From Desulfobulbus propionicus (GTDB lineage Bacteria > Desulfobacterota > Desulfobulbia > Desulfobulbales > Desulfobulbaceae), in contig PDQK01000030.1 of the NCBI GenBank assembly GCA_002746685.1, positions 1 through 62,094 on the forward strand: a stretch of DNA of 62,094 nucleotides, in the 5' to 3' direction. Positions 18,792 to 28,309 of this stretch are shown here, piece after piece (the stretch's first letter is position 1; the number at the start of each line of letters is the position of its first letter). The position numbers were made by a program, and so were the translations under genes. Below the pieces are notes generated by a model. It worked only from the letters and a program-made list of their open reading frames with translations, was not told the DNA's origin and did not search any database.

Positions 18792-19723
18792 TTCTTCACC
18801 CTGGTCTGAAGTTCTTGGATAAGAGGTGATAAGGTGCCAAAATCCAGTCCAGGTACGCCAACATCGCCTGTGATCTGAAAGGAGATATCCTTATTTTGCA
18901 TCGCTGACCTGATACGTTGCAGTATGGCTGTATCGGTTATCTTGCTGAAAAACTCTGGCCTGGGTTTGAGTTTTCCCTGGATGTGCAACGTGCTGGCCGT
19001 GAGTAAATGTTGTATGGTTACCGTTCCATCAAAATCTGCTGTAAAAAGGGGGGATTCTATATGCCCACCGGCTAATCTGACAGTGTTGTTTTTTCCAGTG
19101 ACTGTGCATCGCAACACTGTATATGGAATGGAAGTGTGGGCCAGAATCGGCTGTTTTACTCCTATTGCACCGTCACTGGCATTGAAAAGCATGGTAAAAG
19201 ATTGTCCCTTCCCCTGCGCTAGCCGCTTTTGATAGGTTCCATTTACGGTTCCGCTCACTGATCGTCCTACCCATTCACTGAGTTCGTTGAGTGTAGACAG
19301 CTGAAGTCCCTTGAGCGTCCCCTCTACCAGAAAGCTGTTTTCCTCATACCTTATTGTTCCAGCAGCTTGCCCCTTATGCATCTTTGCAGAAAACAGTACT
19401 GCGGGGCTCAGTTGCGCTAACTGCACCCAATCGGGCTGAAGTACCATTTCTTCAGCCTGAACAAGCGGCCCGCTGGTTTGTTGTGTACCTAACCCCAATG
19501 TTTTTATGACCAGCTTATCCGGAAAATCCAGGTCAATGGACTCCAGTCTGGCCGTAAACGGTGGATAGAAATGGGCAACATACGCAGGAATCCATTGCTG
19601 GAGAAATGGAGAGGGGAAAAAAAACACTAACATGAACCCAACTATGAAAAGAGTGTAGAGCAGTATCCCTGCTATGCGTGCGCTCCAACTTACTCCTTTC
19701 CCCATCCTATCTGTTGCTTTCAC
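18788..19723 (-). CDS. gspN: Type II secretion protein GspN-like
   Basis: 311 residues with one N-terminal membrane segment (about 15-40, LYTLFIVGFMLVFFF) and a beta-rich periplasmic domain containing SLDFP-like, VEGTLKGLQLSTLNE and SVSGTVNGTY stretches typical of GspN/AsmA-like proteins. Its role in type II secretion is poorly defined; it is optional in many systems. It lies between gspM (12-base gap) and gspC (ATGA overlap). Recognition is from domain style and position rather than from catalytic residues. Confidence 0.75.
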   Translation of the reverse strand: MKATDRMGKGVSWSARIAGILLYTLFIVGFMLVFFFPSPFLQQWIPAYVAHFYPPFTARLESIDLDFPDKLVIKTLGLGTQQTSGPLVQAEEMVLQPDWVQLAQLSPAVLFSAKMHKGQAAGTIRYEENSFLVEGTLKGLQLSTLNELSEWVGRSVSGTVNGTYQKRLAQGKGQSFTMLFNASDGAIGVKQPILAHTSIPYTVLRCTVTGKNNTVRLAGGHIESPLFTADFDGTVTIQHLLTASTLHIQGKLKPRPEFFSKITDTAILQRIRSAMQNKDISFQITGDVGVPGLDFGTLSPLIQELQTRVKK

Positions 19724-19735
19724 GTTACACGCACC

Positions 19736-20269
19736 CTATCCCGAGGAATCCAGCCCATCCACACTGACAATCTGCATGATAATATCAAGCGCACCCTTTT
19801 CCTTGGCGTTTTGCTGGATAGCTATCCGTCTGATACCAACCAGATTATGCGGTGACTCGGTCATCTTCAAAAAATGCACCAGTTGCTTAATAGAGACTGC
19901 CTGGAGCTTCATCTCCACCATGCTCTGCTTAAGCAGCTTACTGGTCAACTCCGAAGGCTTCATGTAGGAGATATGATCCTTAACCTTGCTCTTTGCAGCG
20001 TTTTTTTCCAAAAATGAAAAAAGGCTGAACCCAGCTGCCCTTTGTTGCAACAACTCGGCAATGGAATCGTTTTTCTTGCTAAAGCTTGCGTATCGCTGGC
20101 TCATTTCCTGCATCTCAGCAAGTTGACGCTGCTTGGCGGCCAGGCTTCTAACCGCTCTTTTTCGGTTATCCAGCAGGGGAAAGACTCCAAACTGCGCCAG
20201 CACAAAGAACACCAGGCAGACACCAGCTATTGTCACGGCAATTTTTTCACGTTGCGATAACTGCATCAT
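19736..20269 (-). CDS. gspM: Type II secretion protein GspM-like
   Basis: Bitopic inner-membrane protein of 177 residues that usually pairs with GspL. A membrane segment (about 12-32, VTIAGVCLVFFVLAQFGVF) is followed by a coiled coil (about 35-75) and a small ferredoxin-like domain. The gene overlaps the end of gspL by 4 bases, which is the normal L-M arrangement. Sequence conservation in this family is low, so the call depends mainly on architecture and context. Confidence 0.82.
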   Translation of the reverse strand: MMQLSQREKIAVTIAGVCLVFFVLAQFGVFPLLDNRKRAVRSLAAKQRQLAEMQEMSQRYASFSKKNDSIAELLQQRAAGFSLFSFLEKNAAKSKVKDHISYMKPSELTSKLLKQSMVEMKLQAVSIKQLVHFLKMTESPHNLVGIRRIAIQQNAKEKGALDIIMQIVSVDGLDSSG

Positions 20270-21726
20270 CCCTCACCCAGGTCCAATTGAATTTCAAAAC
20301 GAATTTTTTGGGTCTTCTTGTCAGCCGTGGCTGAGACAATCTGCACGTCTGTATAATAGGGTGACTGGGCAAGCAGGTTCTTAATCTCGTCCACTGCGTT
20401 AAAGGTTTCAGTTACCCCCCGCATGCGAACCGCCTTATTATCCACCACCATTCTCGAGACCTGAATGACCGTGGTTTCAGGAATTCGGGAAGAAATATCA
20501 GCAAGGAAGTCCAAGATACGCTGGTTACCGGCATAAATGGGTACATCACCCTCGGTTGTTTCCATCCCACGCAAGGCAACCTGCATCTGCACATAGGGAT
20601 CATGGACTCTGGTTACGTTGGGAAACTGCTGCCTGTACAGCTGCTCCATCTGGGTTCGCAATGCTCTGTTCCTGGTTGTCAGTCTTTTGTAATCCAGCGT
20701 GTAATAGCCGATTACCAGCGCAACAACTACTGCTGCTCCTGCCAGAACGCTGATCAGCTGTTTTGGAGAGCCAAACAGCGAACGCTTTGCTGCAAACTCT
20801 CCCTGACGCAGGTTGAGAGTATTGTCAGGAAAGCTATTGTAGAATGCCAACGCCAGAGCGGCCTCATACTCTCCAACGTGGTCTTCAACCAAAATTTCGT
20901 TGCCGCTGCCAAGGATTTCAGCCAGTGACAATCGTTGCAGCGGCAGGTCCAGGCTGGTTGCAATATATTCACCCAGCTGCTGATCATTAATGAGCTGTCC
21001 GCTGACACATATTTTTTGTATCTCCTCCGGTGCGAATCCAATAGTGCGCAAAAAACCAAGGCTGCGGCGCAAAGAAGCAACAAGGTTTTTTCTTCGCAGC
21101 TCCAGATCATCACCATAGAGATTCACTAGGCTCTGGTCGCTAAAGGGCAAATGACGACAAAACTGGCACACCCCACCCCGCAATAGTGATACCGAACAGG
21201 CCGAAGCATCAACACGGAGAAACAACACCTGACCATCGCTGCACTGCGTACCTGCTGCGCTCGCCAGAGCTGAAACCGCAGGCAACACCACTGCTGGTTC
21301 AAGCCCGTACGATTTTAGGTAGGCAAGGGTTTCAGCCAGTTTTTCTTTTTCCAGAGAATAGGACAGGATACGGCTGTTGGTATCAACCGTATCCAAAAGA
21401 GTAAAATCCGAAACCAACTCGTCAATGGAAGGAATCAGTTGATCGTCCAGCTCAAAGGGAAGGGTTTGGGTGATACTTTTTTTATCACGAAAGGGCAGCT
21501 CCAGATTGCGGACACTGATCCAGGAAAGCGGCAGGCCGCAAATAACTTCGCCATCCTGCCAGTCAAGCTGCCTAAGCAGCTCATCCAGAGGGGTAAAGAG
21601 CGGACCGCCCTCTTGACAGGAAACTTGAGCAAAAGCGGACAGGCCCCTTGCTTTTCCGCTCAACTCAGTGACAACTCCTGTAAGGTAGTCTTCACTGAGG
21701 TATAAACCAAGCGTCTTTTTTCCCAT
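20266..21726 (-). CDS. gspL: Type II secretion protein GspL (PilM-like/GspL)
   Basis: 486 residues. The N-terminal cytoplasmic part (about 1-310) is actin-like and PilM-related (LGLYLSEDYLTGVV, LRVDASACSVSLLRGG, ALALAFYNSFP), recruiting GspE to the membrane. One membrane segment (about 335-355) leads to a periplasmic domain with a short coiled coil and a fold similar to PilN (VSRMVVDNKAVRMRGVTETF). It thus combines PilM and PilN functions, as is normal for GspL. First of the gspL-M-N-C-D-E block, with gspK 20 bases upstream. Confidence 0.88.
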   Translation of the reverse strand: MGKKTLGLYLSEDYLTGVVTELSGKARGLSAFAQVSCQEGGPLFTPLDELLRQLDWQDGEVICGLPLSWISVRNLELPFRDKKSITQTLPFELDDQLIPSIDELVSDFTLLDTVDTNSRILSYSLEKEKLAETLAYLKSYGLEPAVVLPAVSALASAAGTQCSDGQVLFLRVDASACSVSLLRGGVCQFCRHLPFSDQSLVNLYGDDLELRRKNLVASLRRSLGFLRTIGFAPEEIQKICVSGQLINDQQLGEYIATSLDLPLQRLSLAEILGSGNEILVEDHVGEYEAALALAFYNSFPDNTLNLRQGEFAAKRSLFGSPKQLISVLAGAAVVVALVIGYYTLDYKRLTTRNRALRTQMEQLYRQQFPNVTRVHDPYVQMQVALRGMETTEGDVPIYAGNQRILDFLADISSRIPETTVIQVSRMVVDNKAVRMRGVTETFNAVDEIKNLLAQSPYYTDVQIVSATADKKTQKIRFEIQLDLGEG

Positions 21727-21746
21727 CTTTGTCTTAACAGCCTCTT

Positions 21747-22805
21747 TTACTTAACATGCCAGTGTTGCAGGGTTTGCTCTTTTGTTTCATGGCGTACCAG
21801 AATACCGCATCCTGTTCTCTTCATCTTGCCAAGCTGACCGCGTATTGTGACCTGAAAGGCGGCTGACTGTGTAGTGATGAGTTGCTCATCAAGGGTGATA
21901 TCACCGGGAAAACCATCAACCCCTTGATACCACTGCGGGTTGGCCAGCTCCTCCTCATGATCCTCGTTGCCACGATACGCAATAAGGTCTTCCACCATTT
22001 CCTCAGTAAGATCCGGACTCAAAGCAAGGAGAACCTGTGGAGCAGCGGTATTCACATTGATTTTTCCGTCGTCACCAACAACGGTAAGGTACGGTTCCAG
22101 CCCTTCGTGTTCATCATCACCATAAAAAAGCTGGCGGGACATGCCTTTAACATACAACAACTCTTCTTTTGTCTTAAGCCTGCTGTTCGCACACCTGTAC
22201 TGTGGATCAACTGACTGATAATATGCATTTTCCGCGCCATTATCTCGCGGATCATCATCTTCATCAATCCAATCACGGATGGCATCAAGCAGTTCATTTA
22301 CCTGCTGCTCATCTTCTATGGCAAATTTACCTGAGAGCAAAAACCTTTTCCACAGCTGAGTGGTGCGTTCCAGCTTTTCCTGCTGCTCTTGGGGATCTGG
22401 CTGATTTTGCTTCTCGGAGCCATTGGGTGTACTGGTTTTCTTTGCCACCAAGGCATGAACCTGGAGCATGCCGGATACATCCTTCACCTCTATGGCAAGC
22501 TCCCCGTCTCCTGCAAGTTCGTGTAACAAATCCTGATCCAGTGAAGCCCAGCTGTCATGAAAGGAGTCGTAAGTGTTTCTTTTCTGGTCACTATATAATG
22601 CCGCCTGGGCCACGCTCAGGCCGGTGTGCATTATGCTTTCCAACTGAACAAGCTGCTTTGCCCCGCTGGCATCTTCGATCTGGGCGTCCACATCCACGGT
22701 AAGCTGCATGGTCATGGTTACCAGGAAACTCACAACCAGCAGGGCCATCAACAGCGCCACCCCGCATTGATTATGGAACAAGATTTTACCCATCAGCTGC
22801 TCCAC
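21747..22805 (-). CDS. gspK: Type II secretion minor pseudopilin GspK
   Basis: Large minor pseudopilin that caps the pseudopilus tip. Of 352 residues, the prepilin cleavage region is NQCG-VALLMALLVVSF, with the usual absence of Glu at position 5 that marks GspK. The globular domain contains SAM-like helices (VKGMSRQLFYG, INVNTAAPQVLLALSP). The translation start may be the ATG four codons further in (MGKILFHNQ). It overlaps the end of gspJ by 20 bases. Confidence 0.9.
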   Translation of the reverse strand: MEQLMGKILFHNQCGVALLMALLVVSFLVTMTMQLTVDVDAQIEDASGAKQLVQLESIMHTGLSVAQAALYSDQKRNTYDSFHDSWASLDQDLLHELAGDGELAIEVKDVSGMLQVHALVAKKTSTPNGSEKQNQPDPQEQQEKLERTTQLWKRFLLSGKFAIEDEQQVNELLDAIRDWIDEDDDPRDNGAENAYYQSVDPQYRCANSRLKTKEELLYVKGMSRQLFYGDDEHEGLEPYLTVVGDDGKINVNTAAPQVLLALSPDLTEEMVEDLIAYRGNEDHEEELANPQWYQGVDGFPGDITLDEQLITTQSAAFQVTIRGQLGKMKRTGCGILVRHETKEQTLQHWHVK

Positions 22806-23472
22806 TTTGGCGGATTACACCGGTGGGCATCCAGACTGCGGTTTCAAAGGCCAGAGAGGTTTCCTGCTCTTTGTCCAGCCAAAATTCCATGGTAATAAAC
22901 ACTGCTGCAGGAAGGGCGATGGGCCGGGCTTGCTCCTCATCTCCTCCTTCCTGCTCCCAAGTGTCACTTTTTTGACCTTCAGCGTTTTGATAACGCAATG
23001 CAAACGAGCGGAGGTCTTCAGCCAGGGCATATACAGGTGCCTTTTCATCTTTACCATAAATAAGCAGACCATCTGAGCGCAGCAGCTTTAATGAGCCAGG
23101 GGCTTCCTCGTCTTCTTCAACAATGTAGGTGATGGCGGTTGCACCGGGCAAATCGTCTCCGCCACTCAAGGACAAATGGGCCAGAGAATGCAAGCGTAAC
23201 GCATCTGCCCGCACCCCATCTATCTCTTTAGGTGTTCCTTCAAAAACAGCCTGTTCATCACTGAGCGCACTACTCAAATCCTCAGTTATCCGCTCAAAAG
23301 TCACTCTGGCCTGACGATATATTTCTTTCTGATCTCCTGTTGCCTCCATCACAGCAACCGAACTGGAGAGCCCAAAGCCCACCATGGAGCTTATCATGGC
23401 AAGGATGGCAACGGCCAGCATGACTTCAAGGAGTGTAAACCCGCCCTTACCCATCCTGCTCCTCAGCTTCAA
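22786..23472 (-). CDS. gspJ: Type II secretion minor pseudopilin GspJ
   Basis: 228-residue minor pseudopilin. The leader MKLRSRMGKGG precedes FTLLEVMLAVAIL, with Gly-Phe cleavage site and Glu5 intact, so it should be processed by a prepilin peptidase (not encoded in this window). The rest is a beta-rich domain with Trp- and Glu-rich loops. Together with GspI and GspK it should form the tip complex. It overlaps gspI by 26 bases. Confidence 0.9.
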   Translation of the reverse strand: MKLRSRMGKGGFTLLEVMLAVAILAMISSMVGFGLSSSVAVMEATGDQKEIYRQARVTFERITEDLSSALSDEQAVFEGTPKEIDGVRADALRLHSLAHLSLSGGDDLPGATAITYIVEEDEEAPGSLKLLRSDGLLIYGKDEKAPVYALAEDLRSFALRYQNAEGQKSDTWEQEGGDEEQARPIALPAAVFITMEFWLDKEQETSLAFETAVWMPTGVIRQSGAADG

Positions 23473-23872
23473 TTTTCCCCATCATTGTGGTGGAAACGAT
23501 AAAGGTCCGGTTTTCATCGTTTACCAGATAGATGGTGAGCACCACCTGCTTAAGCAACCCATCCACTTCCGGGATGTTGATAGCATCCTCAGTCAGCTCT
23601 GTAACCTCTGTTTTCCACCCATACCCGGCAAAGCGCTCTTCAAAGAGACCATTGTCATCGCCAAGTTCGTCAAAACCTTCAAGACGCAGCTCGGTCAACT
23701 TTTTCCGGGCAAGCATGGCGGCTTCGGCATCAAAACGGGCTTCAGTCACCACGGAAAGGCTTTGGGATTGTGAACTGAGCAAGGTGGTCAAGGCTATGGC
23801 AATAACAGCCACCGCAATCATCACTTCCAGCAGGGTAAACCCTTGATTGGTGGTTGCTGCAGGAGCGCTCAT
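23447..23872 (-). CDS. gspI: Type II secretion minor pseudopilin GspI
   Basis: 141-residue minor pseudopilin with prepilin motif NQG-FTLLEVMIAVAVIAIAL (Glu5 present). The globular part carries ARKKLTELRL, the conserved helix that follows the N-terminal helix in GspI. It probably nucleates the tip complex with GspJ and GspK. The 4-base gap from gspH suggests coupled translation. Confidence 0.9.
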   Translation of the reverse strand: MSAPAATTNQGFTLLEVMIAVAVIAIALTTLLSSQSQSLSVVTEARFDAEAAMLARKKLTELRLEGFDELGDDNGLFEERFAGYGWKTEVTELTEDAINIPEVDGLLKQVVLTIYLVNDENRTFIVSTTMMGKIEAEEQDG

Positions 23873-23876
23873 GGTA

Positions 23877-24395
23877 CTAGCGAAAGGTATCCGCAGTCAG
23901 AGCGAGGTCCTGCTTATAGACGGTCACTTTGCCTGCAAAAGGTGAGAGTTTCAAGGTCATGACATCACCGCCTTGGTTCTGCAAATGGATTAAACAGGGC
24001 TCAAGATACCCTTTTTCATTACAATAGATTGTGGCCCTGCTGCTGGCAAGAACGCCCTTGGTACTGAACGCAATATCTCTGAGTTCCACGGAATCGGGCA
24101 GGCTGAGTTTTTGCCAGCTTCCCACATCTTCTTCCCCGTCACTACCAACCACAGCCTGAGCCGTAAAGCTGCGCGATCCAATGTCGTACTTGAGGGTATA
24201 AGGCAGGGAGGTGTTCAACGCCTGTTGTGAGGCGCGGGTGATGAGCAGGGTAAGCTTGCGGGTTGTTTTCTTTAATGGATCATTGAAAACAAAGGAGGAA
24301 AGCCCTGGTACGGCAAAGGTCATAGTGATCGCAATGAGCACCATGACCAGGGTGAGTTCTATGAGGGTAAAGCCTCTGTTATTTCGGGCTGACAA
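23877..24395 (-). CDS. gspH: Type II secretion minor pseudopilin GspH
   Basis: 172-residue pseudopilin with leader MSARNNRG and FTLIELTLVMVLIAITM (Glu5 present), then a beta-rich GspH domain. The globular region is less conserved than the helix, so the H assignment depends on position between gspG and gspI. About 28 bases separate it from gspG. Confidence 0.86.
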   Translation of the reverse strand: MSARNNRGFTLIELTLVMVLIAITMTFAVPGLSSFVFNDPLKKTTRKLTLLITRASQQALNTSLPYTLKYDIGSRSFTAQAVVGSDGEEDVGSWQKLSLPDSVELRDIAFSTKGVLASSRATIYCNEKGYLEPCLIHLQNQGGDVMTLKLSPFAGKVTVYKQDLALTADTFR

Positions 24396-24423
24396 GGCTG
24401 TGGCAGAGCAAGGCGATTACACC

Positions 24424-24882
24424 TTACTCTATCTCCCAGTTATTGACATCGGCATCATCCCCTTCCCCGCCAGGCTCACCGTCCGGGCCATAGCTCATCA
24501 GGTCAAAATCGCCATGGAGCCCAGGACTGATAAAAATAAACTCGTTTTGCCACGGATCTTTAGGAAGGCTTCCTTTTTCAAGATAGCCCCCATCGCGCCA
24601 TTTTTTGGCAAGTCTCCCCACTGATGGCGGCTCAACCAAAGCTTGCAGACCTTGCTCGGTGGTGGGATATTGCCCGTTATCCAGCTTGTACAGTTTGAGC
24701 GCCTGTTCCAGAGATTGAATCTGGATGGCAGCCTTGGTGCGCCGGGCTTCTTCCGGGCGATCCATGATCCGGGGCACGATAAGTCCAGCCAGAATACCAA
24801 GGATTACAATGACCACCATCAATTCGATAAGGGTAAAGCCCACCTGATTGGAGAGCAGGTTTTGGCGCTTCATGTGTGACAT
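24424..24882 (-). CDS. gspG: Type II secretion major pseudopilin GspG
   Basis: Major subunit of the pseudopilus, 152 residues from the ATG at 24882, which has AAGGAG 8 bases upstream; a GTG at 24891 is less likely. Prepilin motif VG-FTLIELMVVIVILGILAG is intact, and the C-terminal half has the calcium-loop style DNGQYPTTEQGLQALV and LPKDPWQNEFIF that identify GspG. First pseudopilin of the operon, only 12 bases after the beta-propeller gene. Confidence 0.95.
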   Translation of the reverse strand: MSHMKRQNLLSNQVGFTLIELMVVIVILGILAGLIVPRIMDRPEEARRTKAAIQIQSLEQALKLYKLDNGQYPTTEQGLQALVEPPSVGRLAKKWRDGGYLEKGSLPKDPWQNEFIFISPGLHGDFDLMSYGPDGEPGGEGDDADVNNWEIE

Positions 24883-24894
24883 GCAGTTCACTCC

Positions 24895-27078
24895 TTAAGA
24901 TATACGATAGGTACATTTTCTATACAGACTCCACAAAACAATGCCTCCGCTCACGGTCAAGCACAGGCTTGCCAAAGCTGCCTGCCACATGCCTAACTGT
25001 AACGCCAGCCAAGAAAAACCTAGAAAAGGGAGCAACATTATCCTGACAATCAAGCGCAGGGGTTCACTTGAAGCAATTACATCAGCAATGGGTGGGGAAA
25101 CAGTGTAGTAGATATTCACCAGCTGACGTCCAAGCGCTGAGGATTGCAGGCAGGTATCTCTAAACTCTCTGAGCAGGGCAACTGCAGGGTGGAACAACGA
25201 GCCATAGGAGGCAGTAGCTATGAAGCAGGAGTCTGGGGTGTAAAAGCGTATCTGATCGCCATATTCTACCTCCCCATTTGCAAGCGCTATATAAGCACGC
25301 GCATAAAAAGTAGTGCCAGGTTTGAGGTGTTCCAGTTGAGCTATAAACTGACCCGTGCCTACACCACTCCCATTATCGGTTGTGCTCTCATTTCCTGGAT
25401 ACTGTGGGAAAGGATCAGTGGCGTACACCACGCCTTTTTTGAGGATGTCGCTCTCTTGCTTCCCAGTTATTCTCCCCCCTGTCAGTGCACCGGTTCTGGT
25501 GACAGCGGTAACAGGGATCGTGCGAACATATGGACTTGCAGCACCAGGCTGTTCACCGGCAAAAAAGTTGGCAACGACTATGGAATCAGCTCCGTCCTGT
25601 ATGTCAGTGCCTACCACGACGATATCGCCACCAGGAGTAGCAGCGACCGCTAAACCTGCAGCATCAACACGCTCTGTATCCAACAAGGTTACGTTCACCC
25701 TTCCCTGGGTACGTGCAACCTCATCAAGCTCATCGGCCACGGCTTCTTCCACAAAAAAGCCCGTCACAGCGGCATACAATCTTTTCAAAACCCCTGCTGA
25801 TACTCCAGAGTTGAGGAACTCTTCAAACGAATCTTGAATCTCAATTTCCTGTGGGTTTTCCTCAGCATTGCCATCAATGGAGCCGGATTCAACTTTAAGG
25901 GCTGAAAGTGTAATACTTTCAGGAAATACAGCCCTGGCTTGCTCAAACGTTTTTGCGTCACTGCCTGTAAGCGAGTAGGTGGCCATCAAAAAGCGGCGCA
26001 TTCCCGATTTTGTGGCGTATCCTGTCACCACGACCTGCTCAGTGTTGATAACCTGCACAGCATAAATGACGTCATCTTCAGGGCCGGCATAGATATTTGT
26101 ATACCCTTTACCTTCAAACTGCATATCAGGGTGCCCATCAGCAGTAAAGCGAAAGAGCACTGCATCAGACTGTTCTTCATGTATCGCTGATCCAGCAAGA
26201 TACAGCTCCTCGGCATCACTTAACGCAACTCCAAATCCCTCAGAAAAATCAATATCTGGCGGAGCCATGGCAATGCCCTCAATCCCAAAATCGGCGTCAA
26301 TGGAGCCATCCTCATGCAGTCCAACCAGAAAAAGGGAGAGTTGCTTCTCTTCGAAGTAGGAGCCCGAGATGACAATGGAGCCATTCCCCTGCACAACAAC
26401 GCCTTGTGCGACAGCATCCTCACCAACACCAACTAAACATATCCCCAGTTCACCAAAGGTTTGATCTGGGGTACCACTGCTATCAAAACGGCCCACAACA
26501 ATAATTCTGCCGTTGGTGCCTTCTGCAACACCTGCGATAACAATGTCATCCTTTTCAGTGATGGCAAGTGCAGTAATCTCATCATGCTGCTGACCGACCT
26601 CCATGACGACAACGCCTTCATCACCAAAGGTACGATCCAGGCTGCCATCGCTGTTGTAGCAGGCCAAAGCAAAATCCCGGTCAGTGTCACTCTCACTGTA
26701 TCCTGCTGCTATAATCCGGCCATCACTGAGCAGCTCTACAGCTAAAATTTCATCATCAGCATTGCCAATAGCGGTGACCACACGACCGTCACCATTGAAG
26801 CTTGTGTCATAGCTGCCGTCTGGCAAAAGGCGAAACAAGGAAAAATCATGATCAGCAGCGCTGGATTTTGAGCCAGCCACAATGATGGCTCCATCAGGCT
26901 GGACAACAATCCCGTGACCACGGTTGCTTATCCCACCCAGGGACTCACTCACCTGACCATTTTCGCCAAAGCGTGTGTTCAGCGAGTAAGCAGCAATGGC
27001 ACAATGCGTCCAGCAAAGAGCGCATACCGCCAAGCTGATCAGGATATATTGTCTTTTCTTCCTTTCCATGGTCATCAT
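24895..27078 (-). CDS. Secreted delta-60 repeat beta-propeller protein with FN3-like and CFI-type C-terminal region
   Basis: 727 residues with an N-terminal signal peptide (about 1-30). Residues 30-380 are repeats of about 50 residues of the delta-60 type, each with DTSFNGDGRVV/DRTFGDEGVV-like strands and an IIAAG or IVIAG core, predicted to form a beta-propeller. A fibronectin-like segment (about 530-620) precedes CFIATASYGS, the CFI-box seen near the C-terminus of many secreted proteins, and then a long hydrophobic helix and a basic end (YRKCTYRIS), so it may be membrane-retained or cleaved. It heads the gsp operon 12 bases before gspG. A link to type II secretion is inferred from position. 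Confidence 0.8.
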   Translation of the reverse strand: MMTMERKKRQYILISLAVCALCWTHCAIAAYSLNTRFGENGQVSESLGGISNRGHGIVVQPDGAIIVAGSKSSAADHDFSLFRLLPDGSYDTSFNGDGRVVTAIGNADDEILAVELLSDGRIIAAGYSESDTDRDFALACYNSDGSLDRTFGDEGVVVMEVGQQHDEITALAITEKDDIVIAGVAEGTNGRIIVVGRFDSSGTPDQTFGELGICLVGVGEDAVAQGVVVQGNGSIVISGSYFEEKQLSLFLVGLHEDGSIDADFGIEGIAMAPPDIDFSEGFGVALSDAEELYLAGSAIHEEQSDAVLFRFTADGHPDMQFEGKGYTNIYAGPEDDVIYAVQVINTEQVVVTGYATKSGMRRFLMATYSLTGSDAKTFEQARAVFPESITLSALKVESGSIDGNAEENPQEIEIQDSFEEFLNSGVSAGVLKRLYAAVTGFFVEEAVADELDEVARTQGRVNVTLLDTERVDAAGLAVAATPGGDIVVVGTDIQDGADSIVVANFFAGEQPGAASPYVRTIPVTAVTRTGALTGGRITGKQESDILKKGVVYATDPFPQYPGNESTTDNGSGVGTGQFIAQLEHLKPGTTFYARAYIALANGEVEYGDQIRFYTPDSCFIATASYGSLFHPAVALLREFRDTCLQSSALGRQLVNIYYTVSPPIADVIASSEPLRLIVRIMLLPFLGFSWLALQLGMWQAALASLCLTVSGGIVLWSLYRKCTYRIS

Positions 27079-27129
27079 CCTTAGTATACCAGAGAACCAT
27101 AGCAGCAGTTACGCTGAATACCTTACCGG

Positions 27130-28170
27130 CTATTTTCCAAAACTACACACAGGGTATTGGCAATGTTTACAGTTACGACACAGCCCGCCATGGCCGAGTT
27201 CAGCCAGCTCCCTGCGTCCAATGGATTCACCGGTAAGCAGTCGCGGCAACACCAGATCAAGTACAGTGATATTGTGAAACATGCCACAGGCTGGAACCCC
27301 GACAATGGGCACCTCACCAATGCGGGCAACCATGAACATGGCTCCAGGTAAGACGGGTGTGCCGTACACCATGTCTGATGCGCCGGCTTCTTTAATCCCC
27401 AATCGGGTGACATCATCGGGATCTACCGACATACCACCGGAAGTCACGATAAATTCTGCTCCCTGTGCTAGGCTCTTATGGATTTCTGCGGCAATGTGCT
27501 GCACATTATCCGGTGCAAAACCAACCGAGACGACCTCTGAACCTAAAAGCTTGAGCTTATCTCGCAGAACCTGCTCAAACTTGTCTTCAATCCGTTTATA
27601 ATAGACCTCACTGCCGGTAATTACCAGGCCAAATTTCACCGAAGGAAGCGGCACAACCTTAACAATCCCTTCTTCCAATGACGCGATGGATACAGCCCGG
27701 TTGACCAGTCGCCTGCGGGCAACAAGGGGTATCAACCTTGTGGCTGCAACCTGCTCGCCCTTTTGTACAGGAGTGTTATCCTGAAGGGTGGAACACATCA
27801 CCTCGCCCAGCATGTTAAACTGGAGCAGAGCGTCCCGATTAACCTTAAGCAAACCACGATGGGCAGCTTTGAGCGCCATCTTCCCTTCAATCACCTCATT
27901 TGCAAATTTTATTCCGGGACCGGCCAGGGCTTTGGCCAGCAACATCCCGGCTTCATTCTCGTGAATTTCCTGATCAGTGAGTTGTAAAACATAGACGTGG
28001 TCTTTACCTAGCCGGCGTAAATGTTCAATATCTTCAGGCCGGATGATATGCCCTTTTTTAAATGCCCGACCTTTAAATTCATCACGGACAATTTCGGTGA
28101 TATCGTGGGGAAGCACCATCCCAACTGCCTGATCGACTGGAATACTTTTTTTCTCAGATATATCTGCCAT
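27130..28170 (-). CDS. Molybdopterin-binding protein with C-terminal cysteine cluster
   Basis: 346 residues. The middle (about 170-310) is a MoCF-type fold shown by GLVITGSEVYYKRIEDKF and FIVTSGGMSVDPDDVTRLGI, the molybdopterin-binding signature of MoeA/MogA-like proteins. The N-terminal part lacks the full MoeA domain set, so it is probably not the canonical molybdenum insertase. The last 20 residues have CRNCKHCQYPVCSFGK, a C-x2-C-x2-C-x4-C cluster that could hold an iron-sulfur cluster or zinc. Similar proteins occur in anaerobic deltaproteobacteria, but I know no tested function. Confidence 0.8.
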   Translation of the reverse strand: MADISEKKSIPVDQAVGMVLPHDITEIVRDEFKGRAFKKGHIIRPEDIEHLRRLGKDHVYVLQLTDQEIHENEAGMLLAKALAGPGIKFANEVIEGKMALKAAHRGLLKVNRDALLQFNMLGEVMCSTLQDNTPVQKGEQVAATRLIPLVARRRLVNRAVSIASLEEGIVKVVPLPSVKFGLVITGSEVYYKRIEDKFEQVLRDKLKLLGSEVVSVGFAPDNVQHIAAEIHKSLAQGAEFIVTSGGMSVDPDDVTRLGIKEAGASDMVYGTPVLPGAMFMVARIGEVPIVGVPACGMFHNITVLDLVLPRLLTGESIGRRELAELGHGGLCRNCKHCQYPVCSFGK

Positions 28171-28309
28171 TACTATCTTTTTTGCTGTGACACAGTAAAC
28201 GCTCTGTCCAACCTGGATACCCGCCCACTCTGTCTGTACTGTTATCGAAGAGTTACTCCGTCAATGTACTCCTTGCACCCCAAAAAGCAATATCAAGAAT
28301 TCGTTATCG

